Source of the DNA: Eumeta japonica
Taxonomy: Eukaryota > Arthropoda > Insecta > Lepidoptera > Psychidae
Reading direction: 5' to 3'
Length of the DNA: 64,000 nt
NCBI GenBank assembly: GCA_005406025.1
Contig: BGZK01000070.1
Coordinates: 496,001 to 560,000 of the forward strand
The notes under the pieces are model-generated. The model saw only the letters and a program-made list of their open reading frames with translations. It searched no databases and was not told the origin of the DNA. Below are positions 12,851 to 23,736 of the stretch, piece by piece; position 1 is the stretch's first letter, and the number at the start of each line of letters is the position of its first letter. A program made the position numbers and the translations under genes.

Positions 12851-13488
12851 TATACGCACATTTATATATATTTAACCCAATTAATATAAATAAATAAGAA
12901 TAAAAATATAGACAAGCTTTAGTGGAGTAGACATAAATATTGTTTTTACTCTTAGGTGTAAGGTATCTCAAGAATCCCACTCATGAAGTGTTTTCAGTAT
13001 ATTAAATAATTTGGTTAAGGAAATATTAAGTGCTGATAGCTAGAAAATCTACCATATTCTTGCAATGACTTCCGGTCGCAATGTAATTTTACAGAGAATC
13101 ATGCAGATCTTGTGTGATTTTTTACAAACAGAAAAGACAAGTAATTGTCTATGGCTTACGTGATTCCTGTCCTAAGACATTGAGTCTGAATATGGTCGCC
13201 CATTGAGTCGATGCAAAAAAAGCTCGAACATACTTCTATGCATTTCACATGCTACGATATCGAGGTGCCGCTGTCGGTGTCGATGAACCTGTATCGTTTA
13301 TTATGCTCTCACATTGACGTAAAAAATAACCGACTGGTTTAAAGTCACTCAACGAACCGCGAAAAGTGTCAGAGTTCATAGATTGTATTTTAATATAAAT
13401 TTTTGCGTCCATGTGGACAAAGCAGATTGCTATCCTTGTTTACCCTAAAGGATAATTGACTGTTTGTGTCAATTTTGTAATATTCGAT

Positions 13489-13780
13489 GTGGTAGAGCCA
13501 TGCTGTGGCCAACTTGGCTGCAGAATGGAATGGATCGTCCCAGGCCAGTCAGATAACACATTGTCACAGAATACATACTTGCAGTAACAGTTCCCGTTGT
13601 TGTATCTCTTACAGTAAGTGAGAGCGCCGGTGGTCTACTCCAATTACCCCACTCTCCCTCCGTCACCCCAATCCATCAACAATCAGCCCCTTCCCCAATC
13701 CATCAGATATTCCTGTCCAAGGGGCCTGTCCAAGCAACGCACTGGTGACTTCTCTGGGGACTGTCTCGGAATTTTTGTTG
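13489..13780 (+). repeat. SINE-like repeat family A, copy 2
   Basis: It starts GTAGAGCCATGCTGTGGCC, has CACAGAATACATACTTGCAG and a CAGTTCCCGTTGTTG segment, then AGTGAGAGCGCCGGTGG, a pyrimidine-rich CCCCACTCTCCCTCC part and the CAACGCACTGGTGACTTCTC tail. This is one of the fullest copies. The small minus-strand frame inside it is not a gene. Confidence 0.75.
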
Positions 13781-13784
13781 CAGT

Positions 13785-14990
13785 GAAGGTCTAGACTCAG
13801 ATTCAGAATCACTGTAGGTTATTTTAAGTCGCGCGAAAAGGATTACATCTCTTGTACTAAATAGAGGAAGATAGAACCAAGTGAATTGATTTTATCCCTT
13901 TTCATTTGGAGGGAAATAAATTAACATTTAGGATATTATATCATTGTATCGACACGTCGATATTTTTAATAGTAGGTATATGTAGCGTTCTGTCGACCTC
14001 CGGAAGAAATTGTCGGGATATTGTTGACTTCTGGGATCTAAATAGGCGACCGGATATAAAATTTCGTCCCTTTGACCTTTTTGTTAGAATCTGTACACAC
14101 ATGTACCTATTCGTAGCATAGACATGTTTTCTGGGGACATAAAATGTGCGCCACATGATAGATGTAAACATAATCACCTTTTCAAACGTTTTAGTGTTAA
14201 TTTTTATACTCGAATACTCATTTCAACAACTATAGTTATAGGTCAACACCTAGGAAGCTTGCTGTTGACCTATAACTATAAATTTGCCAAAAAATAAAAG
14301 AAGAAATTCGTCGTCAATTTGTAGTTATATTACATAAAAATTATTTTTAATTTAGCTTTTACAAACTAACACTAGCGGTTGGAGTATGAACCTAGTGGTC
14401 TAATGCTGTATACAGATTTTTTTAACTTACAAAACAAACTTTGGAAACTTCAAGGAATTTCGCGTGGAGCGCGAGTTTTACTAGTATTTCTTTTTTTTTT
14501 GTTTTTTAAACTATTGTCACAAACAGAAGTCGCGTTCGTACATGCAATTTGTTGATCGATCGCTACACGTCATGTCTGTCGACACCAACTACGATGTGCT
14601 AACGACGTCTAATTTAAATCTGGTTTTGCCTTATCTACGTTCGATAAAAAGATTGTCTCATCGAAAATCAACTTTAAAAAAAAATAGGCCAATAAGTTTT
14701 TTTTTTATTTTTCAAGATCAAGGAAAGCAATACACAAAAAGAACTCTGACAAAACATCGTTTATAACTTGACATGATTTTTACATATCACCTAGTTTTTA
14801 AAAGCAACGAAATGAGCACGCCCGATCCGTCTGCTGTCTTTATTTTAAAAAATGCTTTTTTTTTGTTTTTCATGTAATTTAATGACTCCTTTGTATGTTA
14901 TAAAAATCAGATGACACAATTTTTGGTACCATCATCTAAAACGTCGATTTTCTTAAATCAAGTATCCCTTATGATTATTCAAACGATTTT
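13785..14990. other. AT-rich non-coding DNA with one hairpin
   Basis: No gene seen. A perfect inverted repeat lies at 14231-14280. The overlapping small frames at 13906-14177 lie on opposite strands and have no motif. Confidence 0.4.
14231..14280. repeat. Perfect inverted repeat, 18-bp arms
   Basis: TATAGTTATAGGTCAACA at 14231-14248 pairs exactly with 14263-14280 across a 14-nt loop. Confidence 0.9.
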
Positions 14991-15113
14991 TATGTTTTGA
15001 TTTAAAATTGAGGGGCCTGGGCTATACGCCTTCCATGCTGCCTAGTCAGGGTCGAAGACTGCTGACGGCCTTTATCATCAGTGCCTTGACGACGACCACG
15101 AACGGCGGCTTAA

Positions 15114-15187
15114 CGTACTATTAAAGGTTTTTAATAGTACGGGGCGTGTGGTTTTTAATATTGGCACATTACTAAAAACCACGCGCC
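15114..15187. repeat. Two adjacent hairpins
   Basis: CGTACTATTAAA (15114-15125) is the reverse complement of 15130-15141 with a 4-nt spacer. Immediately after, GGCGTGTGGTTTTTA (15143-15157) pairs with 15173-15187 with one mismatch. The flanks at 15010-15240 are GC-rich and may be one small non-autonomous element. Confidence 0.75.
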
Positions 15188-15335
15188 ACCTCCAGATGAG
15201 AAGCTAGCGCTCTTAATTAGGCCACTACTCTCATGGTTGTCGTTCAATTACAATTATCATTGAAACTTGCATAATTATAAATACAGCTTCCTATTATCAA
15301 CTTTGAATTAAGTATTGTCAAAGAGCGTTACATAC

Positions 15336-15561
15336 CTGTAACATTTGTCGTCGGTACATGGTTGACACTCGAATAGGGTTTGACAGTCAAGTAGGCGTTT
15401 GTAGTTCTTGTGAAGGCGCGAAGGGTTCTGCGACAGCTTACAAGAACTTTGCCTGCTGTGCTCTGTGCGCTTAAATCGTTCAGATAGACGTAATATTTTT
15501 TTGTAGGCGTATCTATCAAAATTCGTACCGTAAACGCGAGGCGTAAATTTGGTGCCGTTTT
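15336..15561 (-). CDS. Candidate 226-nt minus-strand exon with Cys-rich end
   Basis: On the minus strand the segment ends in TACAG/GTATGT, a near-ideal donor, and starts after ATATAG, an AG with a poor, A-rich upstream tract. One frame is open throughout (74 full codons): NGTKFTPRVYGTNFDRYAYK at the start, and at the end five cysteines arranged C-x(18)-C-x(5)-C-x(2)-C-x(4)-C, roughly. A second frame is also open from 15519 to the donor. I do not recognise a family; the Cys spacing could suit a small secreted or disulphide-bonded domain. The weak acceptor and lack of neighbouring exons keep confidence low. Confidence 0.3.
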
Positions 15562-15951
15562 CTATATTTTTTTTTTTCGGCAAAAATAATTATTTCATAA
15601 TTTATTCGTTTCAGTAACGAGGCTTTATTAAAATTTATAGCGGTAATAAATTAAATTGATTTCATTAGCTGTAGCGGATGTTAAAGTGATAATAATAAAT
15701 ATCCTAATTAGCGTGATAAATGGTTTGCGGGGCGTTGGCCAATTGCGTGTCTCGAGTGTATTTGTGAAAAAATGTACTTCTTCCATATCGCTTTATACAA
15801 AACGATTGTTTTGTTAAATATTTCATTTTACATATGTCTATTTGAGATTTTGGTGTTTTCTAGAAACTGAAAAAATACGGCGATATTCTATGTTTCTTAC
15901 GTTAAATTCAATTTAAGTTGAAAAAGGCTGCTAAGCTGAGAAAATAGAGTT

Positions 15952-16645
15952 GTTTCCATAGTCTGATGTCGTACGGCATCTTGCTCTGGGGAAACGTCGC
16001 GGATATTCATAGAATTTTCGTGCTGCAGAAGCGGGCCGTTCGCGCAATTTACAAGCTCGGACCTCGTGCATCTCTTAGAAATAAGTTTAAGGAAATTGGA
16101 ATTTTAACCCTGGCATCTCAATTCATTTATAAAAATTTATTATATGTAAAAAAAAATTTTGAAATGTTTAAAAGGAATAGTAGTCGACGTAAACTCAATA
16201 CCAGAAATAAAAACAGACTCATTTCACATGTTAGCCGACTGAGTAAAGTCTCAAATTCATTCAGAGGGCTCTCTGTGTGCGCCTATTCAATAAGGTTCTT
16301 GTAGATATACAAGATTTACCCCTATTCAAATTTGAGAATGTTATGGAACAATGACTCAGTAAAAAAGGGTACTATGCAATTTCTGAATATTTAGAAGACA
16401 AATATCCATGGGCATAAGCGGCTCGACTTCTTACCGGGCTGTGTCATTTTTAATGGTTTCGTGTTTGTTTTGGCTATGTATGTGCAAATTAGAAAAGAGC
16501 TACCCTTAAGTTTCTTGCTCTTTCTTCTTGAGGGAAAACTGCCTTCCGAACGAGCAGTAAAGTGTAAATTTGCAAATAATTATGACGTATTTTAAGTGTT
16601 ATTTTGTAACCTATGAAATAAAGATATTTTGAATTTGAATAAATT
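15952..16645 (+). mobile_element. Jockey-type LINE 3' end, copy 1 (5'-truncated)
   Basis: The 112-codon frame at 15966-16304 contains FHSLMSYGILLWGN just upstream and within it, then LQKRAVRAIYKLGPRASLR, FKEIGILTLASQ and FIYKNLLYVKKN. This is the conserved C-terminal part after the polymerase domain in Jockey-clade reverse transcriptases. A frameshift near 16290 moves the rest into another frame, which ends with a YYAISEYLEDK-like stretch at about 16370-16410. The 3' UTR has AAGAGCTACC and TTTCTTGCTC motifs, and ends with GAAATAAAGATATTTTGAAT near 16640. The copy is dead: 5'-truncated, frameshifted. Confidence 0.8.
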
Positions 16646-16649
16646 TTAT

Positions 16650-16990
16650 CGCATCGACCAAGCGGGCTTAGGGATTTGTTTTTTTTTTTAATAAAGAGAA
16701 GGCATTAGAGAAAGATGTCTGTGAAAGAAAAAGAGAATGATACTGAACTCAGCATATATACATATCCTCCACATACATACATATATTTTTAATTTTCCTT
16801 TATGTGGATCATGTTCGCCTCTTTTTTAAACGTAAATAAAAACTTGTAAGTGTGCGCACGTATGTTGCCCTTTGAAGGCTAAACAGTCGAAAGAATTAAA
16901 TAAATGTATTTGACATAAACATTTATTTTCATGACAGAGCATAAAAACTGCTTCATTCGTTTTCTACTAGCTTTTGCACGCGGTTTCATT
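16650..16990. other. AT-rich spacer
   Basis: No gene or repeat identified between the LINE end and the hAT MITE. Confidence 0.4.
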
Positions 16991-17225
16991 TAAGTCATAT
17001 GTGGGCAACAGCCTACCCGCGGGCCACATCCGGTCTGCTGTAAGATTTGATACGGCCCGAGAGACATTTTGAAAAATTTCATGTCTCATATCTATCGCTA
17101 AAAATTATGAACACTACTTTAAAATGCACTACTTTCTGAACGCGGCCCGTGAATGTATTTGGACACTAAAGTTTGTCCCACAACATATCAAAGGTTGGCC
17201 ACACCTGATTTAAGTGGAAGTGACG
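16988..17225. mobile_element. hAT-type MITE with 8-bp target duplication
   Basis: ATTTAAGT occurs at 16988-16995 and again, unchanged, at 17218-17225. The 222-bp element between (16996-17217) starts CATATGTGGGCAACAGCC and its reverse end starts CAGGTGTGGCCAACC, imperfect terminal inverted repeats of the type seen in hAT elements (8-bp duplications are the hAT hallmark). It has no coding capacity, so it was moved by a transposase from elsewhere. The intact duplication suggests a fairly recent insertion. Confidence 0.8.
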
Positions 17226-18790
17226 TAATTAGAGTGAGATTCGATACAACCATAGCTTATGTCAGAAAGTAGTGCGTTTCAAATACTTTTTGTCGCGTCT
17301 TTGTTTTATGTCAACATACACCAGACGTCAAATCAGATTGATATTTGGCTCAAATGTGAATTTTTTTCAGATCGGAGCAAAAGAGTTGCATTGAAATATT
17401 CAAATGGAAGAAGACGCGTCCATGTGAGTCCATCATAGCAAGGTTTCTTTATTGGACTTAATGGGATTATAATGTTATTTGTATCTGTATGGATCCTAAC
17501 TGCACCTTACCTGTAGGTTTGTATCCGTTTTTATCGTAAGTCCATGTGGACATAAAAACCAATGTGGATTTCCGAATACGAAATAGAAAATGTTTTTAAT
17601 GCTTTTTAATGACAATTCCACAATCGGAAAAAATGATGTATTCTATATGTAAATCCAGATAAGAACTCTGCAGACATATAAGTTCCATTAAACTTTCCGT
17701 TTCGTCCCTTCGAAAGTTTTTATGGGTATGAATATGGATTTGCAGCGACAAAAGCATATTAGATTTCAATACAATCATTTCTTATTGGAATCTATTGGAT
17801 GTTTTCAACAGGGATATACTCTATACTATGGAGATGAGTTTTTTATTCTGCTACAATTATAATACTATAATACTATCTATAAGAGCAAATTTTCATTGTT
17901 TCATTTATCAAAATTAATGAGAAATTACGAAATCGCAAAAGGCTATGCGATGGTGTCGACAAGTCGAAGAAAGGTACAATTATTGTCTATTACCTACCAC
18001 ACAAGCGAAACCATATTAAAGCTATTAGTTTCCTAGAATGTAAAAAATTTCAATACAGTACAAATATTGCCTGAAATAGGAGTTGCCTCATACGGACATA
18101 AACTGATGGATGAATAGACATAATAAAAACTTGTTTCATATAACTATAACATTCATAAACAATGTTGAGCCGTGTTCCGTTAGTTGATTTAGGTTTAATA
18201 TTTAAAATGTCTGGGGAATCAGCAATAAATACGTGCTAGTGTGAAATACAAAAAGGTTTAAGTTAATTGGAATTCTTTTTCAATTTATGTTAAAAAAGAT
18301 TTTCGTAGGGAGAAGGTCTCGTACAAAACTATCAAAAGAGGTTAATACCGAGCGCAAACTCATTCATTGTTCATCGTCTGTCTGATCAAATTTATGTCAA
18401 TCGACTTTGCAAAAGTTTTGCATGAGGTTCTCTATCTGTGTATAATGTGTTACGGTGGCAGTACATTTTCATGACCTTAAATACCATGAAATTCACGCTT
18501 TCACTCTAAATATGAGAAAATCAGAGACAGCACGTTCAGTAAAAGTTCATGTTTTACAAAGTCAATAACTATTATAATTTTTTAAAGCAATTATCAGCCG
18601 CTAGCTCATCACTGTTTACCGGGTCGATCTCTAACAAAAGTACTCAATTATTACGTTACTTAACGTTGAATTATGAATTTCTTCAGGATGTTTTCCTTGA
18701 TTGATATTGATTGATTGGTTGAAGATTGATATTGATGAATAAACGAATTGATTAATTGATTCCTTGGACTTCTGGAGTCTTATTTATTTA
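17226..18790. other. AT-rich non-coding DNA
   Basis: No gene seen. 18695-18770 is a loose ATTGATTGAT repeat. Confidence 0.4.
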
Positions 18791-18796
18791 ATAGAA

Positions 18797-19990
18797 TTCA
18801 AAGAGTTGATATTAATAGTAAGAAATTGTCTGGATATGCAGTCAATATGGGTGTGCCACAGGGTTCATTCTTGGATCGTATCTATTCCTAATTTATATTC
18901 AAGATTATCCAAGTTTTGTTAAGGATGGTCATGAGATTGTATTATTTTCCCATGAAACCTTTTTACTTTTGAAAATCGATAGGTGTTAATCAGGTTTTGA
19001 GGAAGTAAACAGTAACATCTCTACAACAGTTGAGTGGTTTGTATTACTAATCTTCTTTTTGAAGAAAGAAAAATGAAAGTTTTTCAATTTTCCTTATCTA
19101 GATCGATTGTCGCAAACAATGGTCAAATTGTGGGTAAGACCTTATTTCTTGGTCTCAATTTAGATGTTTATTTTTTTTCTAATCCTCATATTATGAGATT
19201 AGCGAAGAGTCTAAGTTCTGCAGCATATGGCGTCAAAAAAATTCAGCGGGCCTACAGATGAAAGCATCGTGAGATGAGTTTATTTCAGTTCTTTTCATAG
19301 TCTCTTGACCTATGGAGTTTTATTATACGCTGCCGATACTAACATAATTTAAGACCAGTGGTAACTCTAAGCAAAATTTAAGGCAATCAACATCTTCGCA
19401 TTATATATTAATACTTTAGCATTAATATATTGAGCGGAGCATATTAATACTTCAGCATTACATTACATATACAAAAACCTGGTATATGTCAAGAGAAATA
19501 TAGAATCGTTCCCAAAAATGAGCGACATGTATAACATTAACACTAGACTTAAGAACGATCTCACTGCTTATAAAAATCGGTTCAGTAAAATTTTAACATT
19601 CAAAGGACAATATAAGCGCTTTTAGAATAAGATCCCAGTTAATATTCAGATTTTCCATTTTATGAATTTAAATATTTCGTCAAAAGAAAGTTATTTGGCA
19701 AAGGTTATTATGCCTTGTTTGAATATCTTAATTAAAAACAAATTCCTATGGGATTGAACTGTTCGGCTATCAGATTGTTTCATGTCATTTCTAAGTGTTG
19801 TGCTAACTTTATCCATTATTTTTTTTGTGTTCACGAACAAAAAAGAGCAACCCTTGCGTTTCTTACTTACTTTTCTCAAGGTGAATGAGCATTTGGAATG
19901 GGTGGTAATGTCGAAAACAACTCATTAATGACGTATTTCAAGTGTAATGCCATCACATACGAAATAAAAATATTTTTGATTTGATTTCAA
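18797..19990 (+). mobile_element. Jockey-type LINE, copy 2, with reverse transcriptase remnants
   Basis: Plus-strand frames read in order: GYAVNMGVPQGS (polymerase motif B, about 18830-18870), FLIYIQDYPSFVKDGHEIVL, then a spot at about 18940-18955 where the family has the two catalytic Asp of motif C but this copy reads FSHET, so the site is lost. Next are the SLSRSIVANNGQ and TLFLGLNLDV segments (19034-19261), HIMRLAKSLSSAAYGVKKIQ, and FHSLLTYGVLLYAAD at about 19290-19340. Later NINTRLKNDLTAY and NKIPVNIQ precede the same 3' UTR and GAAATAAAAATATTTTTGAT tail as copies 1 and 3. Several frameshifts and a small local duplication near 19390-19470 show it is dead. Confidence 0.8.
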
Positions 19991-20269
19991 CTTACTAAAA
20001 TCGTTGTTACACATCTAGACCAGGGAGCTATCCCTGAATATGTGTTTTAATTCTTTAATAAAAGGATTCTTTGTTAAATAATATTTTCTCATTATGTACC
20101 TTTGGTGCTACATTCTTTGCAAAAAGATGCAGTTTCAAAGAAAAATTAAAAAAATCTACTTAAAATAATTGTTGGGTTTCTAAACAAGCTCAAAGTCACT
20201 TCGCACAACAGTGCGACATTTAGTATCAAAGCTCAAAGTCACTGTAAGTGACAAGTTGGAATTGAAAGT

Positions 20270-20500
20270 GTTGTGCTCGCAGTTCTTTAGAATGGCGGAA
20301 TCTGCAGAAGAATGAGAATAATCAACATGCCTCACAGAATGAATGAGTTGAAGTGCCGATGGCAAGCCATATTTGTAATAGCACTCGTAATCAGTATAGA
20401 ACTCGTAATCAGTGGTAGGGTCTCGGGGGCGACTAAATGAACTGGAATTCATAAAATGGAACTGCCTCACACTTGTGGACTGATGACCTTTGATGAGTCA
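20270..20500 (+). mobile_element. Weak RTE-like LINE scrap
   Basis: Plus-strand frames give RNLQKNENNQ followed by HRMNELKCRWQA, echoing the R-N-x-x-I-R-R...L-K-W-R-W-A-G-H stretch that many insect LINE reverse transcriptases have near the C terminus. Stops interrupt it. The 96-codon minus-strand frame over the same bases has no motif of its own. The match is short and could be chance. Confidence 0.35.
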
Positions 20501-20870
20501 TTTTTTGTTCAAGAAGGTTCGGGTTCATACAACCTGGAAGTCTAAGGTGTCTTCCTCTTATATTTCCACGTTATATGTTAAGTCAATGCAGCATTGGATG
20601 TTCATTATAGCGGGAATCGAAGAATTCTAATTTAAAATGATATAGTACATTATTGCTTATTCATTCGTTCTGTGTTATGTGCCATAAGTAATGTGGTAAC
20701 TTTTTAAAAATTAAGAAGTTGAGTTTTTATGCTAAGATTAAATCATTAAACTTACTTGTTAAATAAACGTACCCAGAAAGTTTGTTTAGTAAAAGGATGT
20801 TCTCAAATTTATACTGATACTAGCTTTCATCCGCGGCTTCGTCCGCATGGACACGCAAAGAGTCCTCCAT

Positions 20871-22049
20871 TTCTTCTTGTAATTTATGGCAACTCAAATT
20901 GGCGCCTTATAAATCTATGATACATCGGTTATTCACCATACCCCTTAACAATCAGAATTTCTCATTGGAATTAAATACTGTTTACAATATAGCATTGGTA
21001 AACGGATACAGTAAAAAAATGTATTGATCGACTCATTATTAAAAAACAAGAAAGTATTATAAAGAACAGTATCTATCCGATACAATCAAAAGACTAAAAG
21101 AAATATATAGCTAGTTTGACGTATTATGGTACAATTTCGGAGAAAATTTCAAGATTATTAAAAAAGCATAATATTTATACAGCTTTTAAAACAAACAACA
21201 GTTTGAAAACTTTATGTAACAATAAAGATAAATTGCACAATAATAAAAAATCTAGAATTTGTAAATTAACTTGTGATGAATGTAAATCGATATATATATA
21301 GGACAAACCGGACATTGTTCTGAAACAAGATATAAGGAACATATTTCGGTTTTTAAAAATAATAAAACAGACAGATCCTATTTTGTTAAACATCTAATAG
21401 AAACCGGTCATAAGCTCAATAACGATCACAATTTCGATATTTTGCATGTGTATGAGAAGGGGTTATGTTTAAATGGTTTGGAATCCTTCGAAATCGTAGA
21501 ACTAAAGATAATAATAAATATGCTCAGTAACCAAATTAACGTTTATGATTCGCCATTGTTGGACGCTTGCCTGTAATTATTTTGGTAATGGTTGGTGATG
21601 ATTAGTCTGCGACAATTGACAGGCATGGTCATGGTGATCGTGGCAGCTGGCAAGGATGCTTTCGTTACTCTTTGACGTATTGCATGACAGCATATCACAT
21701 GACGAGGTTTGGTCCACATTTGTCGGTTGTTTTTAACACTCTTTACACCCTGGTGGATGTGACTGTCTGCAATTTCCTGAGGATGTGCTTAGTTGGCATG
21801 AAACGTACGTAAAGATTATCATTGTCACGATTAGCAAACTAATATAATTATAAGAAATAAAATTAACACTTGCTTAGGTGTTTTATATATGTCAATCCTC
21901 TCGAATCAATATTCAATTCTTTAGATTTAGATTCGTATTGGAGAGGCAGATTCGAGAGTCAGCGGTGGGTTGCTTGCTGCATATTAATGGATGTTGCAGA
22001 CAAGCGTTTATTATGGATTTCCGCGAATTAACACCTCACACAATACAAT
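20871..22049 (+). mobile_element. Penelope-like element remnant with 14-bp target duplication
   Basis: AAAGAGTCCTCCAT occurs at 20857-20870 and again at 22050-22063, flanking a 1179-bp insert. Inside, 21116-21580 codes, with stops and one break near 21300, for the end of a Penelope-like protein: CKLTCDECKSIYI then GQTGHCSETRYKEHIS (the GIY-YIG nuclease core with its downstream Arg), FVKHLIETGHKLN, and ESFEIVELKII followed by QINVYDSPLLDACL. The polymerase domain is absent, so the copy is 5'-truncated. Duplications of 10-15 bp fit this class. The 3' part (21590-22049) is non-coding. Confidence 0.8.
21116..21577 (+). pseudogene. GIY-YIG endonuclease domain of the Penelope-like element
   Basis: This is the C-terminal nuclease that nicks target DNA for Penelope-type retrotransposition. 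Visible parts are the Cys-containing linker (ICKLTCDEC), the YI...GQTG core and the E-T-R-Y-K-E-H helix, then the Thr-Gly-His part. An in-frame TAG directly after SIYI and the loss of the upstream polymerase make it non-functional in this copy. Confidence 0.75.
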
Positions 22050-22739
22050 AAAGAGTCCTCCATGTTTTAGGTCGATCGGTTAACCGTTAATCGGAACTTC
22101 GATTCCAGTCACGCTCTAGGTGTTTAGTTCGGTTCAACATTCAATGTCAACCTCGGTCCCGCTCTTCATTCTGATTCATGTCTAATTTTCGATTCTACTT
22201 CCTATCCTAGTCACTCTCTTGATTCTGATCCCGGTTCGATATTTGATTTCAAGTCGTCCCGGTTATGACTCCCTATTCCGTTCCCATACCGCTTATATAA
22301 TTATTTCAATTCCGCTAATGGTTTGGACGAAGCTGGAGTAAATCTTAGAATTAATTGAAATTTAGTCTATTTTGCTCGGGGATAATGTAGCTTATATTAG
22401 TAAAAGAATTTTTAGAATTAGTTCAGTAATTCAGCCCAGTAGTACAAATTCATAGACGAAGTTGAATACAAACGCTAGTTTTTTTCTCATACCTATAATC
22501 TTCGCGCAAGTTCAAGCAATAAGTTGATAAAGTTTTAGAGCGAATGGGTAAACGGTATGGCAGCGTATAAAATATGAATGAACAAATATTGAATTTTGTA
22601 TATTAGATATACAAGTCTATCTACATTACAATATAAATCTGAACGTCTGTATGTATATTACATATTGTTTTTGCGAAATTTCGTGATAGATATTCATTTT
22701 ATGATTAACGGACTCTAATTCCACCACTTTTGTAATTCA

Positions 22740-23640
22740 CGTTTGTCTGTTAGTCTGTCTGTATGTCCTTTATAACTCAAGAATGGCTTCACCGATCGTG
22801 ATGACAATTGGTATACAGAAAAAATATGTGATTACGCACATGATTAGCTACTGTATGCCTGTCTATTTGTCTATCTGTATGTCTTTTTATAAAATGAGAA
22901 TGATATGACTAATCTTGGCGAAAATTGGTTTACAGTTAAAGCATGTTATTTCACAAATGATAGGATAGGTTTGTCTGTCTGCATCTTGATCTGTCTGTTT
23001 GTCTTTTATTGCTTAAAAATGGTTTGATTGATCTTGGTAAAGATTGATGTACATTTAGAACATGTAATTGCATAATTGATAAGCTACTGTATGTCAGTAT
23101 ATCTGTTTGCGTCTTTTTTAAAATTTAAAAGATTTAAACCAATCTTGAACAAAATTGGCGTACAGTCAAAACACGTGTTTGCACAAATTATAAACAATTA
23201 TTTGTTTGTCTTTGTATATGTTCTTTTATAACTTAAGAATGGATATATTGATCTTGACGAAAATTATTGTAGAGTAAGAATACGCGGTTGCGCAAATGAT
23301 AGGCAACTTTGTGTCTGTCTGTCAGTGTTTATAAATTTTTTTTAATAACTTTAGAAAGACCTGACCGATCTTGATGAAAATGATGTTGACTCTAAACATG
23401 TGATTGTGTAAATTATAGCCTAATCTCTGCTTGTCTCTCTGTATGTTTTTTTTTATAATATAGGAACCGTTTCACCGATCGTGATGAAAATTAATGCTCA
23501 TTTAGAAAATGTTATTATCCAAATAATAAGCTACTGTCTGTTTATTTGTGTTCTTTTTTAACTTAAGAACGGTTTGATCGATCTCATAAAAATTGGTGCA
23601 CAGTCAGAACCTCTGATTGCAAAAACGATAAGCTCATGTT
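22740..23640 (+). repeat. Tandem array of about 115-bp units
   Basis: About eight diverged units begin with a TCTG-rich run (near 22744, 22857, 22971, 23095, 23201, 23314, 23428 and 23538). Each goes on with a core of the form ACCGATCTTGATGAAAATTG, then a segment like AACATGTGATTGCACAAATG, and a GATAGGCTACTG-like end. Spacings are 106-124 bp. It is a satellite module inside family B. Confidence 0.85.
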
Positions 23641-23717
23641 ATTTCCTTACACCATATAATAACCATAAAAAATCAATAATAATTTTTTTTATTTCTTATT
23701 TATTAGTTTTTGTATAG

Positions 23718-23736
23718 TTGTGTGTGTGTGTGTGTG
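23718..23736. repeat. (GT)n microsatellite
   Basis: A run of GT dinucleotides, slightly impure at its end, inside the middle part of the family B copy. Confidence 0.9.

Larger units (their letters stand above)
20819..22600 (-). repeat. Composite repeat family B, minus-strand copy, interrupted by a Penelope insertion
   Basis: Its terminus is CTTTCATCCGCGGCTTCGTC and GCATGGACACGC at 20823-20856. After the inserted element (20871-22049), it resumes at 22064 with GTTTTAGGTCGATCGG, a degenerate GATTCCGATCCCGG minisatellite (about 22090-22280), then GGACGAAGCTGGAGTAAATC and GGGGATAATGTAGCTTAT. The copy at 59890-62404 has the same order: GCATTGACA, ATCGACCAAT, the GATTCCG module, GGATGAAGTCGGAGAAAATT and GGGGATAGTG. 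The TCTG-rich module is missing or was lost here; a plus-strand copy starts right beside it. Confidence 0.65.

Noticed and set aside
22740..23640. CRISPR-like spaced repeats
   Set aside because: Units are about 115 bp and diverge along their whole length, with no short exact repeats separated by unique spacers; the setting is eukaryotic.
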